33,010 nucleotides of DNA from an uncultured Ezakiella sp. (GTDB lineage Bacteria > Bacillota > Clostridia > Tissierellales > Peptoniphilaceae): assembly GCA_947293975.1 (NCBI GenBank), contig CAMYPV010000008.1:1-33010 (forward strand), in the 5' to 3' direction. The stretch's first letter is position 1. Each line of letters starts with the position of its first letter. A program made the position numbers and the translations under genes. The notes below the pieces were generated by a model. That model searched no databases. It saw nothing but the letters and a program-made list of their open reading frames with translations, and had not been told where the DNA came from. Below, piece by piece: positions 15,211 to 23,744 of the stretch.

Positions 15211-16258
15211 CGGAATACAAAAAACCGACAAGAAAGATTTGACCAAGAAAGAGTGGGACTCAATTGCGCATCCAATCGGAAGCTTGGGCGAGCTTGAAAA
15301 CATGACGATCAAGCTTGGCAATATCGAAGGCAAAGCGATACCTTCAATCGAAAAGCGCGTGCTGATATGTATGGCTGGTGACAACGGAATTTTTGACGAG
15401 GGCGTGAGTTCTGGCTATTCGGACTTGACATCGCAATTAGTTTTATCTATGGCTAGAGGCAAGACGGGATGCGCAACCATGTGCAAGGACGCTGACACGC
15501 AGCTTGTTGTTGTGGACCTTGGCACGCGTCGTGAAATTGTGTCGGAAAAACTCTCCGAGGTTATAATCGAGAAGCGTAGAATAAATTCGTCCACAAAAAA
15601 CTTTGCGCTTGAACCTGCGATGACAAATGACGAGATGATGCGCGCAATAAGTGCTGGCTTTGAAATGGTTGACAAATACGATGCAGACATTTACGGCACA
15701 GGGGAAATCGGCATAGCAAACACAACGACATCAAGCGCAGTCATGGCGGCGATGTTTAAATTGCCGGCGGAATTTTGCGTTGGTCTAGGTGGTGGCATCG
15801 ACGACGAAGGCTTAAGAAAGAAGATAAATGTAATTGACGAGGCGATTAAAAAATACAATCTTCACGACAAAACTCCGCTCGAGATTTTGCAGACGGTTGG
15901 CGGATACGACATTGCGGGGCTTGTGGGCGTGTTTTTAAAAGCGGCGTACAACAAGCGAGCAGTTGTTGTTGATGGATTTATTTCGGCAGTTGCGGCGAGT
16001 GTTGCGGTTAGCTTAAATGAAAATGTAAGGGATTATTTGCTTGCAAGCCATTTGAGTTCCGAAAGGCAGATGCTTCATCTGTTGGAGTTTTTGAATTTAA
16101 ATGCAGGACTTGATTTGTCGATGCGTTTGGGCGAAGGCACCGGATGTCCACTTTTGTTTAAGATTTTGGATACGGCGATTTATGCGCTTAAAAACATGGG
16201 CAGATGGGACGATGTAAAAATCAGCGACTCATTATTTAATATAAGGAAGGACGAATGA
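15191..16258 (+). CDS. cobT: Nicotinate-nucleotide-dimethylbenzimidazole phosphoribosyltransferase
   Basis: Makes alpha-ribazole phosphate from a benzimidazole base and nicotinate mononucleotide, activating the lower ligand. The 355 residues match CobT. Visible are WDSIAHPIGSLGELE, VLICMAGDNGIFDEGVS, the central GTGEIGIANTTTSSAV and the catalytic-base glutamate E315 in MRLGEGTGCPL. It starts with GTG at 15191 behind a GAGGTG site, inside the end of cbiJ. No bluB or bza genes for dimethylbenzimidazole lie in the window, so the base is either made elsewhere or imported. Confidence 0.95.
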   Translation: MLEKIISGIQKTDKKDLTKKEWDSIAHPIGSLGELENMTIKLGNIEGKAIPSIEKRVLICMAGDNGIFDEGVSSGYSDLTSQLVLSMARGKTGCATMCKDADTQLVVVDLGTRREIVSEKLSEVIIEKRRINSSTKNFALEPAMTNDEMMRAISAGFEMVDKYDADIYGTGEIGIANTTTSSAVMAAMFKLPAEFCVGLGGGIDDEGLRKKINVIDEAIKKYNLHDKTPLEILQTVGGYDIAGLVGVFLKAAYNKRAVVVDGFISAVAASVAVSLNENVRDYLLASHLSSERQMLHLLEFLNLNAGLDLSMRLGEGTGCPLLFKILDTAIYALKNMGRWDDVKISDSLFNIRKDE

Positions 16259-16791
16259 TTACGATTGTAACCGGCGGCGCACGAAGCGGCAAGAGCGAAT
16301 ACGCCGAGAATATTTACGCACACACAGACGATGTATGCTACATTGCAACGGCGATTGTGTCAGACGCAGAGATGCACACTCGTGTGGAACTCCACAGAGA
16401 AAGCCGCAATCAAAAATGGCGCACATTCGAGGGATACAAAAATCTCGACAGCGCTGTTGGCGACGAAAAAAATTATTTGCTCGACTGCATGACTGTAATG
16501 GCAAGCAATATTATGTTTGACATTTCAAAAGACGAAGAGCATTTTACAAGAGAGCTTATCAAAAAAATTGAAGATGCAATTTACTTCGAGATGAAAAAAC
16601 TCATCGACAAGATAAAATCCGAAGGCAAAAATCTTGTCATCGTAACAAACGAAGTGGGGTCAAGCATTGTGCCTGAAAACAAAATTGCACGAAACTACCG
16701 AGACATTATCGGAAGGACAAACAGACGCGTTGCCGAGTTGTGCGATGAAGCGTATTTGATTGTGATGGGCTACGAGGTGAAGTTAAAATGA
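16255..16791 (+). CDS. cobU: Adenosylcobinamide kinase / adenosylcobinamide-phosphate guanylyltransferase
   Basis: Phosphorylates adenosylcobinamide and then makes adenosylcobinamide-GDP. The 178 residues are typical. The P-loop is TGGARSGKSEYAE (about 6-18), the guanylylated histidine is H47 in RVELHRESR, and LLDCMTVMASN and TNEVGSSIVPENKIARNYRD are family motifs. ATGA overlap with cobT on one side and with cobS on the other. Confidence 0.95.
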   Translation: MITIVTGGARSGKSEYAENIYAHTDDVCYIATAIVSDAEMHTRVELHRESRNQKWRTFEGYKNLDSAVGDEKNYLLDCMTVMASNIMFDISKDEEHFTRELIKKIEDAIYFEMKKLIDKIKSEGKNLVIVTNEVGSSIVPENKIARNYRDIIGRTNRRVAELCDEAYLIVMGYEVKLK

Positions 16792-17513
16792 AAATCCTAG
16801 AAGCGATTGTCGTTTCATTTCAATTTTTGACGAGATTTTATTTGCCGATAAAAATCGACTGGGACGAGAAAAACATAAAATACAGTCTGTTATTTTTCCC
16901 ACTTGTGGGCGTGGCAATCGGCGCAGTGCTTTTTGGCGTAAATTACCTGACTGCGTACACGAAGATAAATCCAGCGCTTACGATATTGTTTGCGTGGATA
17001 ATTATAACCGGAGGACTGCATCTTGACGGCGTAAGCGACACTGTGGACGGCCTAAGTGCAAGGGCAGATCGTGAGCGGACATTAAAAATTATGGACGACT
17101 CGCACATCGGTGCTTTTGGAGTAATTGCAATTGTGATGTTGATTTTGTTTAAATACGACGCAATCTCAAAACTCGTTTACAAAAATCCGTACGCAATTTT
17201 TGCAAGCCCAGTAATTGCACGATGCATTGCGGGATTTTTCCTGACATTTTTTAAAACTGCAAAGGCCACTGGCCTTGCAAGTTATTTTCATCAATCGTCA
17301 AGCAAAGTCATAACGACAATTTCAGTTCTAATAACAATTGCAATCATATTTTATTTTAATCAGTGGTGGTTGATGAGATTTTTGTACACATTTTTGGCAA
17401 TAACAATACTCACAATTCCTGTGTACAGAAAATTAAATGGACTAACTGGCGATGTATACGGCTCAATTGTCGAATTAAGTGAAATAATTTTTATGATGCT
17501 TTGCATAATATAG
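16788..17513 (+). CDS. cobS: Adenosylcobinamide-GDP ribazoletransferase (cobalamin 5'-phosphate synthase)
   Basis: Polytopic membrane enzyme that joins adenosylcobinamide-GDP and alpha-ribazole (phosphate), the last assembly step. The 241 residues show about six hydrophobic segments. Diagnostic are VSFQFLTRFYLPI at the N-terminus, GGLHLDGVSDTVDGLSAR with its acidic metal-binding residues, IMDDSHIGAFGV and, near the C-terminus, LNGLTGDVYGSIVELSE. Last gene of the cobalamin operon. No strong terminator follows, only a weak AAAAT/ATTTT hairpin near 17526-17541. Confidence 0.94.
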   Translation: MKILEAIVVSFQFLTRFYLPIKIDWDEKNIKYSLLFFPLVGVAIGAVLFGVNYLTAYTKINPALTILFAWIIITGGLHLDGVSDTVDGLSARADRERTLKIMDDSHIGAFGVIAIVMLILFKYDAISKLVYKNPYAIFASPVIARCIAGFFLTFFKTAKATGLASYFHQSSSKVITTISVLITIAIIFYFNQWWLMRFLYTFLAITILTIPVYRKLNGLTGDVYGSIVELSEIIFMMLCII

Positions 17514-17542
17514 CAGATTAGATACAAAATTCAGATTTTTTG

Positions 17543-17572
17543 TTGACGGCAAGCTTTGTTTAATGGTAAAAT
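17543..17572 (+). promoter_or_regulatory. Sigma-A-type promoter
   Basis: TTGACG (17543-17548), an 18-bp spacer and TAAAAT (17567-17572), for the membrane-protein gene starting at 17602. Confidence 0.7.
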
Positions 17573-17601
17573 AAATATAACAATTGACATGGAGGTGTGT
17601 T

Positions 17602-18249
17602 ATGAATTTTGATATCAATAAAATTATTAGAAATTCTGTTCACTATATTGAAGCGGCAATCAGTGCGATTGTACTCGTTGCTGTACTTGCAGGAATTCCT
17701 GATGTGTTTAGATATATATTTATTTACATCAAAAGCACCGATGGTGCGTTTAGCTATCAGATTTTTTCAGAATTTTTGAAGCATATCTTGATGCTCGTCG
17801 TTGGGCTTGAGATGATTTCGATGATTATCAATCATCAAAACGAATCGATACTTACACTTGTACTATATGTTATTGCAAGAAAAATGTTGGTGTACGCTCA
17901 TACTATGACGGACATTTTGCTCGGCACAGTTTCTGTTGTATTAGTATTTGGCGTGTTAAAATTTTTCGTGGTACACGATTACAAAAAATCAAAACTTGAC
18001 GGAACAATTTCGGCTGGTCTTAGCTTTAGAGATTTAAGAGAGCTTCATGGAATTTTTATCGAAAGTGATCACAATACAATTGGCGGATTGCTATATGAAC
18101 TTAGCAAGAAAATGGGCAAGCCACTTGAAGAAGGTCAGGCGTTTTTCGTCCAAGGATATGCAATTGTAATCCTCGAGATGAGAGAACAAATAATTGAAAG
18201 AGTCAAGATCGAAAGAGTTGGCGAATTTGAATCTGTAGATTGTAAATAG
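17602..18249 (+). CDS. PsiE-like membrane protein with a C-terminal CorC/HlyC-type domain
   Basis: A 215-residue protein. Four hydrophobic segments (about residues 16-36, 57-77, 82-98, 103-122) form an N-terminal membrane part resembling the phosphate-starvation PsiE family. Residues about 140-210 form a soluble domain. Its SDHNTIGGLLYELSKKMGKP, FFVQGYAIVILEM and final RVKIERV resemble the transporter-associated CorC/HlyC domain found at the C-terminus of CorC-like ion exporters. The start at 17602 (ATG) follows a GGAGGTG site; an in-frame ATG 18 bases earlier has no such site. It is monocistronic, between its own promoter and a terminator. Function is unknown; a sensory or transport-modulating role would be a guess. 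Confidence 0.7.
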   Translation: MNFDINKIIRNSVHYIEAAISAIVLVAVLAGIPDVFRYIFIYIKSTDGAFSYQIFSEFLKHILMLVVGLEMISMIINHQNESILTLVLYVIARKMLVYAHTMTDILLGTVSVVLVFGVLKFFVVHDYKKSKLDGTISAGLSFRDLRELHGIFIESDHNTIGGLLYELSKKMGKPLEEGQAFFVQGYAIVILEMREQIIERVKIERVGEFESVDCK

Positions 18250-18270
18250 TCCTTAGGGGCTATTTTTTAT
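18246..18270 (+). terminator. Rho-independent terminator
   Basis: Stem ATAGTCC/GGGCTAT (18246-18252 with 18257-18263, one G-U pair), a TTAG loop and a T-rich tail. It overlaps the stop codon of the membrane-protein gene. Confidence 0.75.
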
Positions 18271-18299
18271 TTGATTTTTAACTGTATAAATGCTATAAT
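18271..18299 (+). promoter_or_regulatory. Strong promoter of the tRNA-Arg pair
   Basis: TTGATT (18271-18276), a 17-bp spacer and TATAAT (18294-18299), with TG one base before the -10. The predicted start near 18306 is about 11 bases before the first tRNA. Confidence 0.8.
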
Positions 18300-18316
18300 T
18301 ATACCAGTTGCTGTAT

Positions 18317-18393
18317 GCGCTTGTAGCTCAGCTGGATAGAGCGGCGCCCTCCTAAGGCGTAGGTCGGAGGTTCGACTCCTCTCAAGCGCGCCA
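18317..18393 (+). tRNA. tRNA-Arg (anticodon CCT), CCA encoded
   Basis: Acceptor stem GCGCTTG/CAAGCGC, D arm GCTC..GAGC, anticodon stem GCGCC/GGCGT around the loop CTCCTAA (anticodon CCT, reads AGG), T arm GGAGG-TTCGACT-CCTCT, discriminator G and encoded CCA (18391-18393). All stems close, with only terminal G-U pairs. Confidence 0.95.
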
Positions 18394-18416
18394 ATATGCA
18401 TACATGATTTGAGGAT

Positions 18417-18493
18417 GCGAATGTAGCTCAATTGGATAGAGCGTTCCCCTCCGACGGGAAAGGTTGGAAGTTCGAACCCTCTCATTCGCGCCA
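18417..18493 (+). tRNA. tRNA-Arg (anticodon CCG), CCA encoded
   Basis: Acceptor stem GCGAATG/CATTCGC, D arm GCTC..GAGC, anticodon stem TTCCC/GGGAA around the loop CTCCGAC (anticodon CCG, reads CGG), and encoded CCA (18491-18493). The T stem GGAAG/CCTCT has an internal A-C mismatch where the neighbouring tRNA has a G-C pair. It lies 23 bases after the first tRNA, probably in the same transcript. Confidence 0.93.
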
Positions 18494-18506
18494 TGACATT
18501 TAATTA

Positions 18507-18521
18507 TAATAATAATAATAA
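18507..18521 (+). repeat. TAA trinucleotide repeat upstream of walR
   Basis: Five perfect TAA units directly after a TATAAT (18505-18510, overlapping), in the 80-bp gap between the second tRNA and walR. No convincing -35 accompanies the -10-like box. Confidence 0.5.
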
Positions 18522-18573
18522 AATATAAAGGAGCATTTGTCTCCACGGAAGATTTAGATTATAAGGAGGATCG

Positions 18574-19263
18574 ATGGCTAGTTTAATTTATTGCGTAGAC
18601 GACGAAAGGGTTATTACCGATATAGTAAAATTTAATTTAGAAAAAGAGGGCTATGAAGTTGTCGCACTTTCAGACGGATACCAAGCTCTTCAAGAGGTCG
18701 AGAAAAAAGCCTGCGATCTCATGCTGTTGGACGTTATGATGCCAGGCATCGATGGATTTGAGGTTTTAAAAGAACTTAGAAAGAAATATTCATTTCCAAT
18801 TTTGATGCTCACAGCAAAAGAAGAAGAGGTCGATAAAGTTTTGGGCCTTGAACTTGGCGCAGATGATTACATTGTTAAGCCTTATTCAATGAGAGAGCTT
18901 TTGGCAAGGGTCAAAGCAAATTTAAGAAGGCTCAATGTTACAGAACAAAGTACAGATGACGTTCGTGCTTTTGGCGATTTGGTAATTGACACTGGCAAAT
19001 ACGAGGTCAGAAAAAATGGCGAAGTGATAAATGTTACTATGCGTGAATACGAACTTCTAAAATATTTATCAGAAAGTCCTAATCAAGTGTTCACACGCGA
19101 ACAGCTGTTGCAAGATGTTTGGGGATATGAATACTATGGTGACATCAGAACTGTTGATGTTACGATTAGGCGTTTGCGTCAAAAAATAGAAGACAATGCA
19201 GATGAAAGTAATTATAGATATATAATTACAAAAAGAGGCGCTGGATACTACTTCGGAGGATAA
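18574..19263 (+). CDS. walR: WalR/YycF-type response regulator
   Basis: OmpR/PhoP-class response regulator of the essential cell-wall-homeostasis system of Firmicutes. The 229 residues comprise a receiver domain (about 1-120; acidic pocket D9-D10, phosphoacceptor D53 in LLDVMMPG, T79-like LMLTA and K101-like VKPYSMRELLARV) and a winged-helix DNA-binding domain (about 130-229). The latter has LTMREYELL-like VTMREYELLKYL, FTREQLLQDVWGYEYYGD and RTVDVTIRRLRQKIE. These are strongly WalR-like. The start follows a perfect AAGGAGG site. It is separated by one base from walK and leads the wal operon. Confidence 0.95.
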   Translation: MASLIYCVDDERVITDIVKFNLEKEGYEVVALSDGYQALQEVEKKACDLMLLDVMMPGIDGFEVLKELRKKYSFPILMLTAKEEEVDKVLGLELGADDYIVKPYSMRELLARVKANLRRLNVTEQSTDDVRAFGDLVIDTGKYEVRKNGEVINVTMREYELLKYLSESPNQVFTREQLLQDVWGYEYYGDIRTVDVTIRRLRQKIEDNADESNYRYIITKRGAGYYFGG

Positions 19264-19264
19264 T

Positions 19265-21058
19265 ATGAAATCGATTAAGTGGAGATTTGTTGCAGTTTAT
19301 TTTTTGCTTGTGTTGGCGGTGCTTTTGATCGTAGCGTCTTCAATTACAGGTAGGCTCGAGGCTTCACTTATCGAAGATAAGATAGAAAATGTCTCCAATC
19401 AAATTAACTCGCTCATTACGACGAGTTTTTCGTTTCAAGATGATATTCTAGATCCAAACCAAAGATGGCTGCAAACTATTTTAAGTGAGCGAGCTTTTCA
19501 AAAGGACGAGGATGTTTATATTATTGGTAGTGAAGATTTCAGCACAATTTTAGCTTCAAAAACTGCAAACTTGATGAGCAATCAAGGTGTAAATGTATAT
19601 AATATCGAAAGAATTAACCCCGCTTTAATAAAGAGGGGTTATTTGGGTGAGACGGTTTCGGATGTTGTGGCGGTAGGCGATTCGAGAGAGGCGCATCTTG
19701 TTGTACCGATTAAAGGCGAGAACTTACATGTAAAGGGTCTTGTTTATAGCATCATGGATCTGTCTAACATCTCAAATATTATTACAAGAGCAAAGAGAAT
19801 AATGCTTGACTCGGGTATGATTGCGCTTGTAATTACAATTATACTTAGCTTTTTAATATCAACGGGAATTACAAACCCAATCGTCAAGGCGACTGAAGTT
19901 GCACAGAAAATGGCGGAGGGTAATTTTGACGAGCGTATAAAAGTAAAGAGCAACGACGAGATGGGGCGTTTTGGTGAGATGTTTAACTTTTTGGCAACCG
20001 AGCTTAAAAAGAATATCGAGCGCACAGAGATTGAGCGTGCAAAACTCGATACGATTTTCAACCAAATGCTTGAAGGCGTTGTTGCGATTGACTCTAACAG
20101 AAAGATTATTCACATAAATGAAAGGGCGAGAGAGCTTTTTAACATTCCGATGGACGTTAAGACCGAAGAAATTGAAACAAAACTCTCAGACATGGGCCTA
20201 AGTGCGCTTAACTTTGCAAATCCTTATTCACTTGAGGGCGAGGGCGACATTAAAATCAGCGACAAGAACTACAGATTTATCTATGCGCCTTTTGAGGATA
20301 GAAATCTTAATGTAGGTGGCGTTATTGTTGTTTATCAAGACATGACCAAGGAGCGTAAGCTCGAGGATATGCGCCGAGAATTCGTTGCAAATGTTAGTCA
20401 CGAATTAAAAACGCCAATCACTTCAATAAAAAGTTACACAGAGACTTTGATGAAATATCCTGTTGACGAAGATACGAAGATGAATTTCTTAGAGGTAATT
20501 GATCAAGAGTCTGACAGAATGAGTCATATTGTTAGCGACTTGTTGACGTTGACGACACTCGATTATTCGGCGCACGAAAAGGAACTAAAACTTGTAAACA
20601 TCACAGAGATTGCAAAGAGTGCCGCAGAGCGTATGAAGATGCCGATTCGCGACAAAAGTCAAGCGCTTTATGTAGACTTTAAAGAGGATTTATACAGCTA
20701 TGCAAACGAAGAGGATTTGTTGCAAGTTGTTATAAACCTGGTGTCAAACGCTGTTAAATACACTCCAGAGGGTGGCATTATACACGTATCCACAAGAACA
20801 GACGGCAACAAGAATTACATTTCTGTTGAGGACAACGGAACAGGCATTGCAAAGAAAGATCAGCCGAGGATATTCGAGAGATTTTATCGCGTAGAAAAGA
20901 GTCGCTCGCGTGCAATGGGTGGCACTGGCTTGGGTCTTGCAATTGCAAAGGAAATGATTGACGCGATGGGTGGCGACATATCACTTACGAGTGAACTTTC
21001 AAAGGGAAGTATTTTTACGATTATATTGGACGCAGGTGATCAAGATGGAAAGGCATAA
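19265..21058 (+). CDS. walK: WalK/VicK-type sensor histidine kinase
   Basis: Membrane sensor kinase partner of WalR; 597 residues. Order of parts: transmembrane segment 1 (about 7-28), an extracytoplasmic sensor of about 150 residues, transmembrane segment 2 (about 180-205), a HAMP domain (about 205-260), a PAS domain (about 265-365), and a HisKA domain with phosphoacceptor H379 in VSHELKTPITSIKSY. The HATPase domain shows NLVSNAVKYTPEGG, VEDNGTGI, FERFYRVEKSRS and GGTGLGLAIAKEM. Domain order, and walHI following, identify WalK rather than another kinase. The 3' end overlaps walH by 14 bases. Confidence 0.95.
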   Translation: MKSIKWRFVAVYFLLVLAVLLIVASSITGRLEASLIEDKIENVSNQINSLITTSFSFQDDILDPNQRWLQTILSERAFQKDEDVYIIGSEDFSTILASKTANLMSNQGVNVYNIERINPALIKRGYLGETVSDVVAVGDSREAHLVVPIKGENLHVKGLVYSIMDLSNISNIITRAKRIMLDSGMIALVITIILSFLISTGITNPIVKATEVAQKMAEGNFDERIKVKSNDEMGRFGEMFNFLATELKKNIERTEIERAKLDTIFNQMLEGVVAIDSNRKIIHINERARELFNIPMDVKTEEIETKLSDMGLSALNFANPYSLEGEGDIKISDKNYRFIYAPFEDRNLNVGGVIVVYQDMTKERKLEDMRREFVANVSHELKTPITSIKSYTETLMKYPVDEDTKMNFLEVIDQESDRMSHIVSDLLTLTTLDYSAHEKELKLVNITEIAKSAAERMKMPIRDKSQALYVDFKEDLYSYANEEDLLQVVINLVSNAVKYTPEGGIIHVSTRTDGNKNYISVEDNGTGIAKKDQPRIFERFYRVEKSRSRAMGGTGLGLAIAKEMIDAMGGDISLTSELSKGSIFTIILDAGDQDGKA

Positions 21059-22151
21059 GACTTTGTTTTTGGTCTTTTTGGTGTGCCTCAGTTTGTTTTT
21101 GTCGTACAAACTGATGTTTGAAGCGCCATCAGAGGATCACTTTACTGTCGAAATCGATTCGAAGGAAATTATTGCATACAAGAGATTTTACAGTGTTAAT
21201 CCAAATCGTGAATCGCTTTTAAATATTCCAAACAAAGATATCAACACGCTTTTGGTCGAGTCGCTTAAAAACGCGACGCCAAAGAGAGTTGGCGATAAAT
21301 TAATATCAAGTGATTTAAAAGACGAGGGTTATCTTGTAATTTCTGCATTTGATTTACCGATAAACCTTGTCTTTACGTGCTTTAAAGAAAAAATGCCGAA
21401 GCTTCCTTTTGAAAGTTTCGACAGAATGTTTTTTTCAAACACAGGAGATATTTTATTAAACACAGAAAATGGCGTCTACAAATTTGATGCTAAATACATT
21501 TTAAAAGTAGACGAGGCATTGTTTAAAAAATGCGTGAGGATGGACGATAATTTTATGCCGACAAAAATCGTGGGCGTAAATGCGTATTCAGAAGTGGTAA
21601 ATCCCGTCGAAAATTACACAATTTCAGACAGAGCGCAGCTTGCAAATGGATTTTTAAAATCAGAAGTTGCGGAGATTGTCGAGGAGGGCGGATATTTGTT
21701 CAGCACCGAAGAGGAATCGCTAAGGATTTATTCAAACGGCACCATACATTATTTGCGTGTAAGTCCAAACGAAGAGACGAAGACCTCTTTGTACGATTCT
21801 CTCACTGTGCTTAGAGCATTTATCAAGAAGTCGCCGGTTAATTTTTCCAATTATAGAATTGTAAATATGTTTGAAAATGACGAGAACACTCTGTTTTATT
21901 TGACAGATGCGTCGCTGCCTTTTTACACATCCGAGAATTTGCCGATTGTTGTAAATATAAATTCGGGTGTAGTGACGAGTTTTAGTTATAATTCAAAATT
22001 TTTGCGCGACTTTGAATCGATATACATCGAGCCAGAGGCAAGTTTTTACAGACAGGCATTTAAAGAATCGAGAGATCCGATTTTGGTATACTCTGACGAA
22101 GAGTTAAATGTAGACAAAAGAGCAGTTTTAAAGACAATTGATACGAGGTAA
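21045..22151 (+). CDS. walH: WalH/YycH-type regulator of WalK
   Basis: A 368-residue protein with one N-terminal membrane anchor (about 5-22, LFLVFLVCLSLFLSYKLMF) and an extracytoplasmic remainder. In Bacillus, YycH with YycI forms a membrane complex that modulates WalK. Sequence similarity in this family is low, so the call rests on position between walK and walI, length and topology. The ATG at 21045 overlaps the walK end; an in-frame upstream start at 20958 would lie inside walK's kinase domain. Confidence 0.82.
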   Translation: MERHKTLFLVFLVCLSLFLSYKLMFEAPSEDHFTVEIDSKEIIAYKRFYSVNPNRESLLNIPNKDINTLLVESLKNATPKRVGDKLISSDLKDEGYLVISAFDLPINLVFTCFKEKMPKLPFESFDRMFFSNTGDILLNTENGVYKFDAKYILKVDEALFKKCVRMDDNFMPTKIVGVNAYSEVVNPVENYTISDRAQLANGFLKSEVAEIVEEGGYLFSTEEESLRIYSNGTIHYLRVSPNEETKTSLYDSLTVLRAFIKKSPVNFSNYRIVNMFENDENTLFYLTDASLPFYTSENLPIVVNINSGVVTSFSYNSKFLRDFESIYIEPEASFYRQAFKESRDPILVYSDEELNVDKRAVLKTIDTR

Positions 22152-22153
22152 AT

Positions 22154-22969
22154 ATGGATTGGGCTAAGGCAAAAACACAGCTGATATATGTTTTTATTAT
22201 TTTGAATATTGTTTTGGGATATCTTTTGTACAATCGTAATCACAGTCATTACGATGATTTTGATGTGGCAAGTATTTTAAAAGATAACAATATTACATTG
22301 GATGCTGAAGTGCCAAAGCCAACAAGCGTTGAGGGCAGAAATTTAAAATACAAGGTCTACACAGATGATGTAATTAAGCGTTTGTTTTTCAAAAATCCAA
22401 AAGTTTCCGGCACTGATGAGCTTAGAACATTTATCGAGGGCGACAAGAGAGTTGACCTGATACAAGGCAAGACGATTAAATACGCAAATGTTCCAAAGCC
22501 TGATGGCAAGCTTGTAAAGTCGGTTGAAGATGCAAAGATTAAGGGCAAAGAGTTTTTGACCTCGATTTTTGGCGAAGAAAATTTGCGTTTGACCAATGCC
22601 GATTTTAAATACGATAGATACAATCTTGAATACGAACAAGTCGACATAAGAAATAATTTGATTTTGGAGATTGCCTATATAAATTTAGCTTTGAATGAAA
22701 ACGGTGTAATCACAATGGACAGACGTGATTTCGAAGAGGCGACTCCCGTAAAAACGAAGGTTGGCATTCAATATCCGAAGAGAAAGCTGTTGAAGCTAAT
22801 CGACATGAGCGGCGTTGAAGGCAGGACCATTACAGATATCGAATACTGTTATTCATTTGATCCGACAAGTATTCCGTACATCAACAATCCAGAAAAAGTT
22901 TTGAGTGGCGTTGCAAAGCTTGCACTTAGAGTTGTGCTTGACAATGGGCGTGTAATTATAATAGAGTAG
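22154..22969 (+). CDS. walI: WalI/YycI-type regulator of WalK
   Basis: A 271-residue protein. The N-terminus MDWAKAKTQLIYVFIILNIV matches the strongly conserved YycI opening: a short cytoplasmic MDW-x-K-x-K followed by a single membrane helix. The rest is extracytoplasmic, with repeated-looking beta-rich segments. It starts two bases after the walH stop and is expected to pair with WalH to restrain or activate WalK. Confidence 0.87.
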   Translation: MDWAKAKTQLIYVFIILNIVLGYLLYNRNHSHYDDFDVASILKDNNITLDAEVPKPTSVEGRNLKYKVYTDDVIKRLFFKNPKVSGTDELRTFIEGDKRVDLIQGKTIKYANVPKPDGKLVKSVEDAKIKGKEFLTSIFGEENLRLTNADFKYDRYNLEYEQVDIRNNLILEIAYINLALNENGVITMDRRDFEEATPVKTKVGIQYPKRKLLKLIDMSGVEGRTITDIEYCYSFDPTSIPYINNPEKVLSGVAKLALRVVLDNGRVIIIE

Positions 22970-22973
22970 GTGA

Positions 22974-23744
22974 ATGATGAGATTTTGCAGTTTACAAAGC
23001 GGCAGCAGTGGCAATGCGCAATATATTGAATATAAGGATACGAAAATACTTGTGGATTGCGGACTTAATGGCAAGCAAACCGCAACTCGTCTAAACGAAA
23101 TCGGCGTCAATATTGATGATATTGATGCTATTTTAATTACGCATGAACACAACGATCACGTAAATGGTGCAGGTGTAATCAGCAGACGTCACGACATACC
23201 GATTTACGCCACAAAAAGCACGCACGAGGCCGCGAGTATAATTATCAAAGACATCAAGAGCCACAATCGCAAGTTTATTGAGGGCGAATTTTATATAAAG
23301 GATTTAAAAATTACACCGTTTAAGACGAGTCATGACGCGGTTGAGCCGAGAGGTTTTGCAATTGTTGGTAGCAAGAAAATTTCAATCATCACAGACACTG
23401 GTTGCATTACAGACGAGACGATTGAAGCGACAAAGGACAGCGATTTATTTTTTGTCGAGGCAAATCACGATTTAAATATGCTTGAATACGGCCCATACCC
23501 ACAGCATTTAAAAATGAGGATTAAAAGCGAATACGGGCATTTGTCAAACAACGACTGCGCAAATTTTCTCATAAAAAACATAAGCGCGAACACAAAACAC
23601 ATTGTGCTTTGCCATTTGTCGCACGAAAACAACAACGAAGTGATTGCGCTTACAACTGTAAAAAATATTTTGCATGACGCAGGTATTGATATTCCAGTTT
23701 CAATTAGCCACAGAGAGCGAATTGGCGAGGTGATTTCATTATGA
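22974..23744 (+). CDS. walJ: WalJ/YycJ metallo-beta-lactamase-fold hydrolase
   Basis: A 256-residue MBL-fold protein of the YycJ type, predicted to act on DNA or RNA phosphodiesters; its exact substrate is unsettled in the family. FCSLQSGSSGNAQYIEY at the N-terminus is diagnostic. The metal-binding motif is THEHNDHVNGA, with further ligands in TSHDAVEPRG, ITDTGC and the C-terminal LCHLSHENN. Two adjacent ATGs (22974 and 22977) are possible starts. The final bases overlap rlmH (ATGA). Confidence 0.92.
   Translation: MMRFCSLQSGSSGNAQYIEYKDTKILVDCGLNGKQTATRLNEIGVNIDDIDAILITHEHNDHVNGAGVISRRHDIPIYATKSTHEAASIIIKDIKSHNRKFIEGEFYIKDLKITPFKTSHDAVEPRGFAIVGSKKISIITDTGCITDETIEATKDSDLFFVEANHDLNMLEYGPYPQHLKMRIKSEYGHLSNNDCANFLIKNISANTKHIVLCHLSHENNNEVIALTTVKNILHDAGIDIPVSISHRERIGEVISL

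Noticed and set aside
17521..17541. Possible terminator after cobS
   Set aside because: The AAAAT/ATTTT stem is short and all A-T, too weak to support as a terminator.
18267..18494. Minus-strand reading frame spanning both tRNA genes
   Set aside because: It is the antisense of two well-formed tRNAs and has no ribosome-binding site or similarity of its own.
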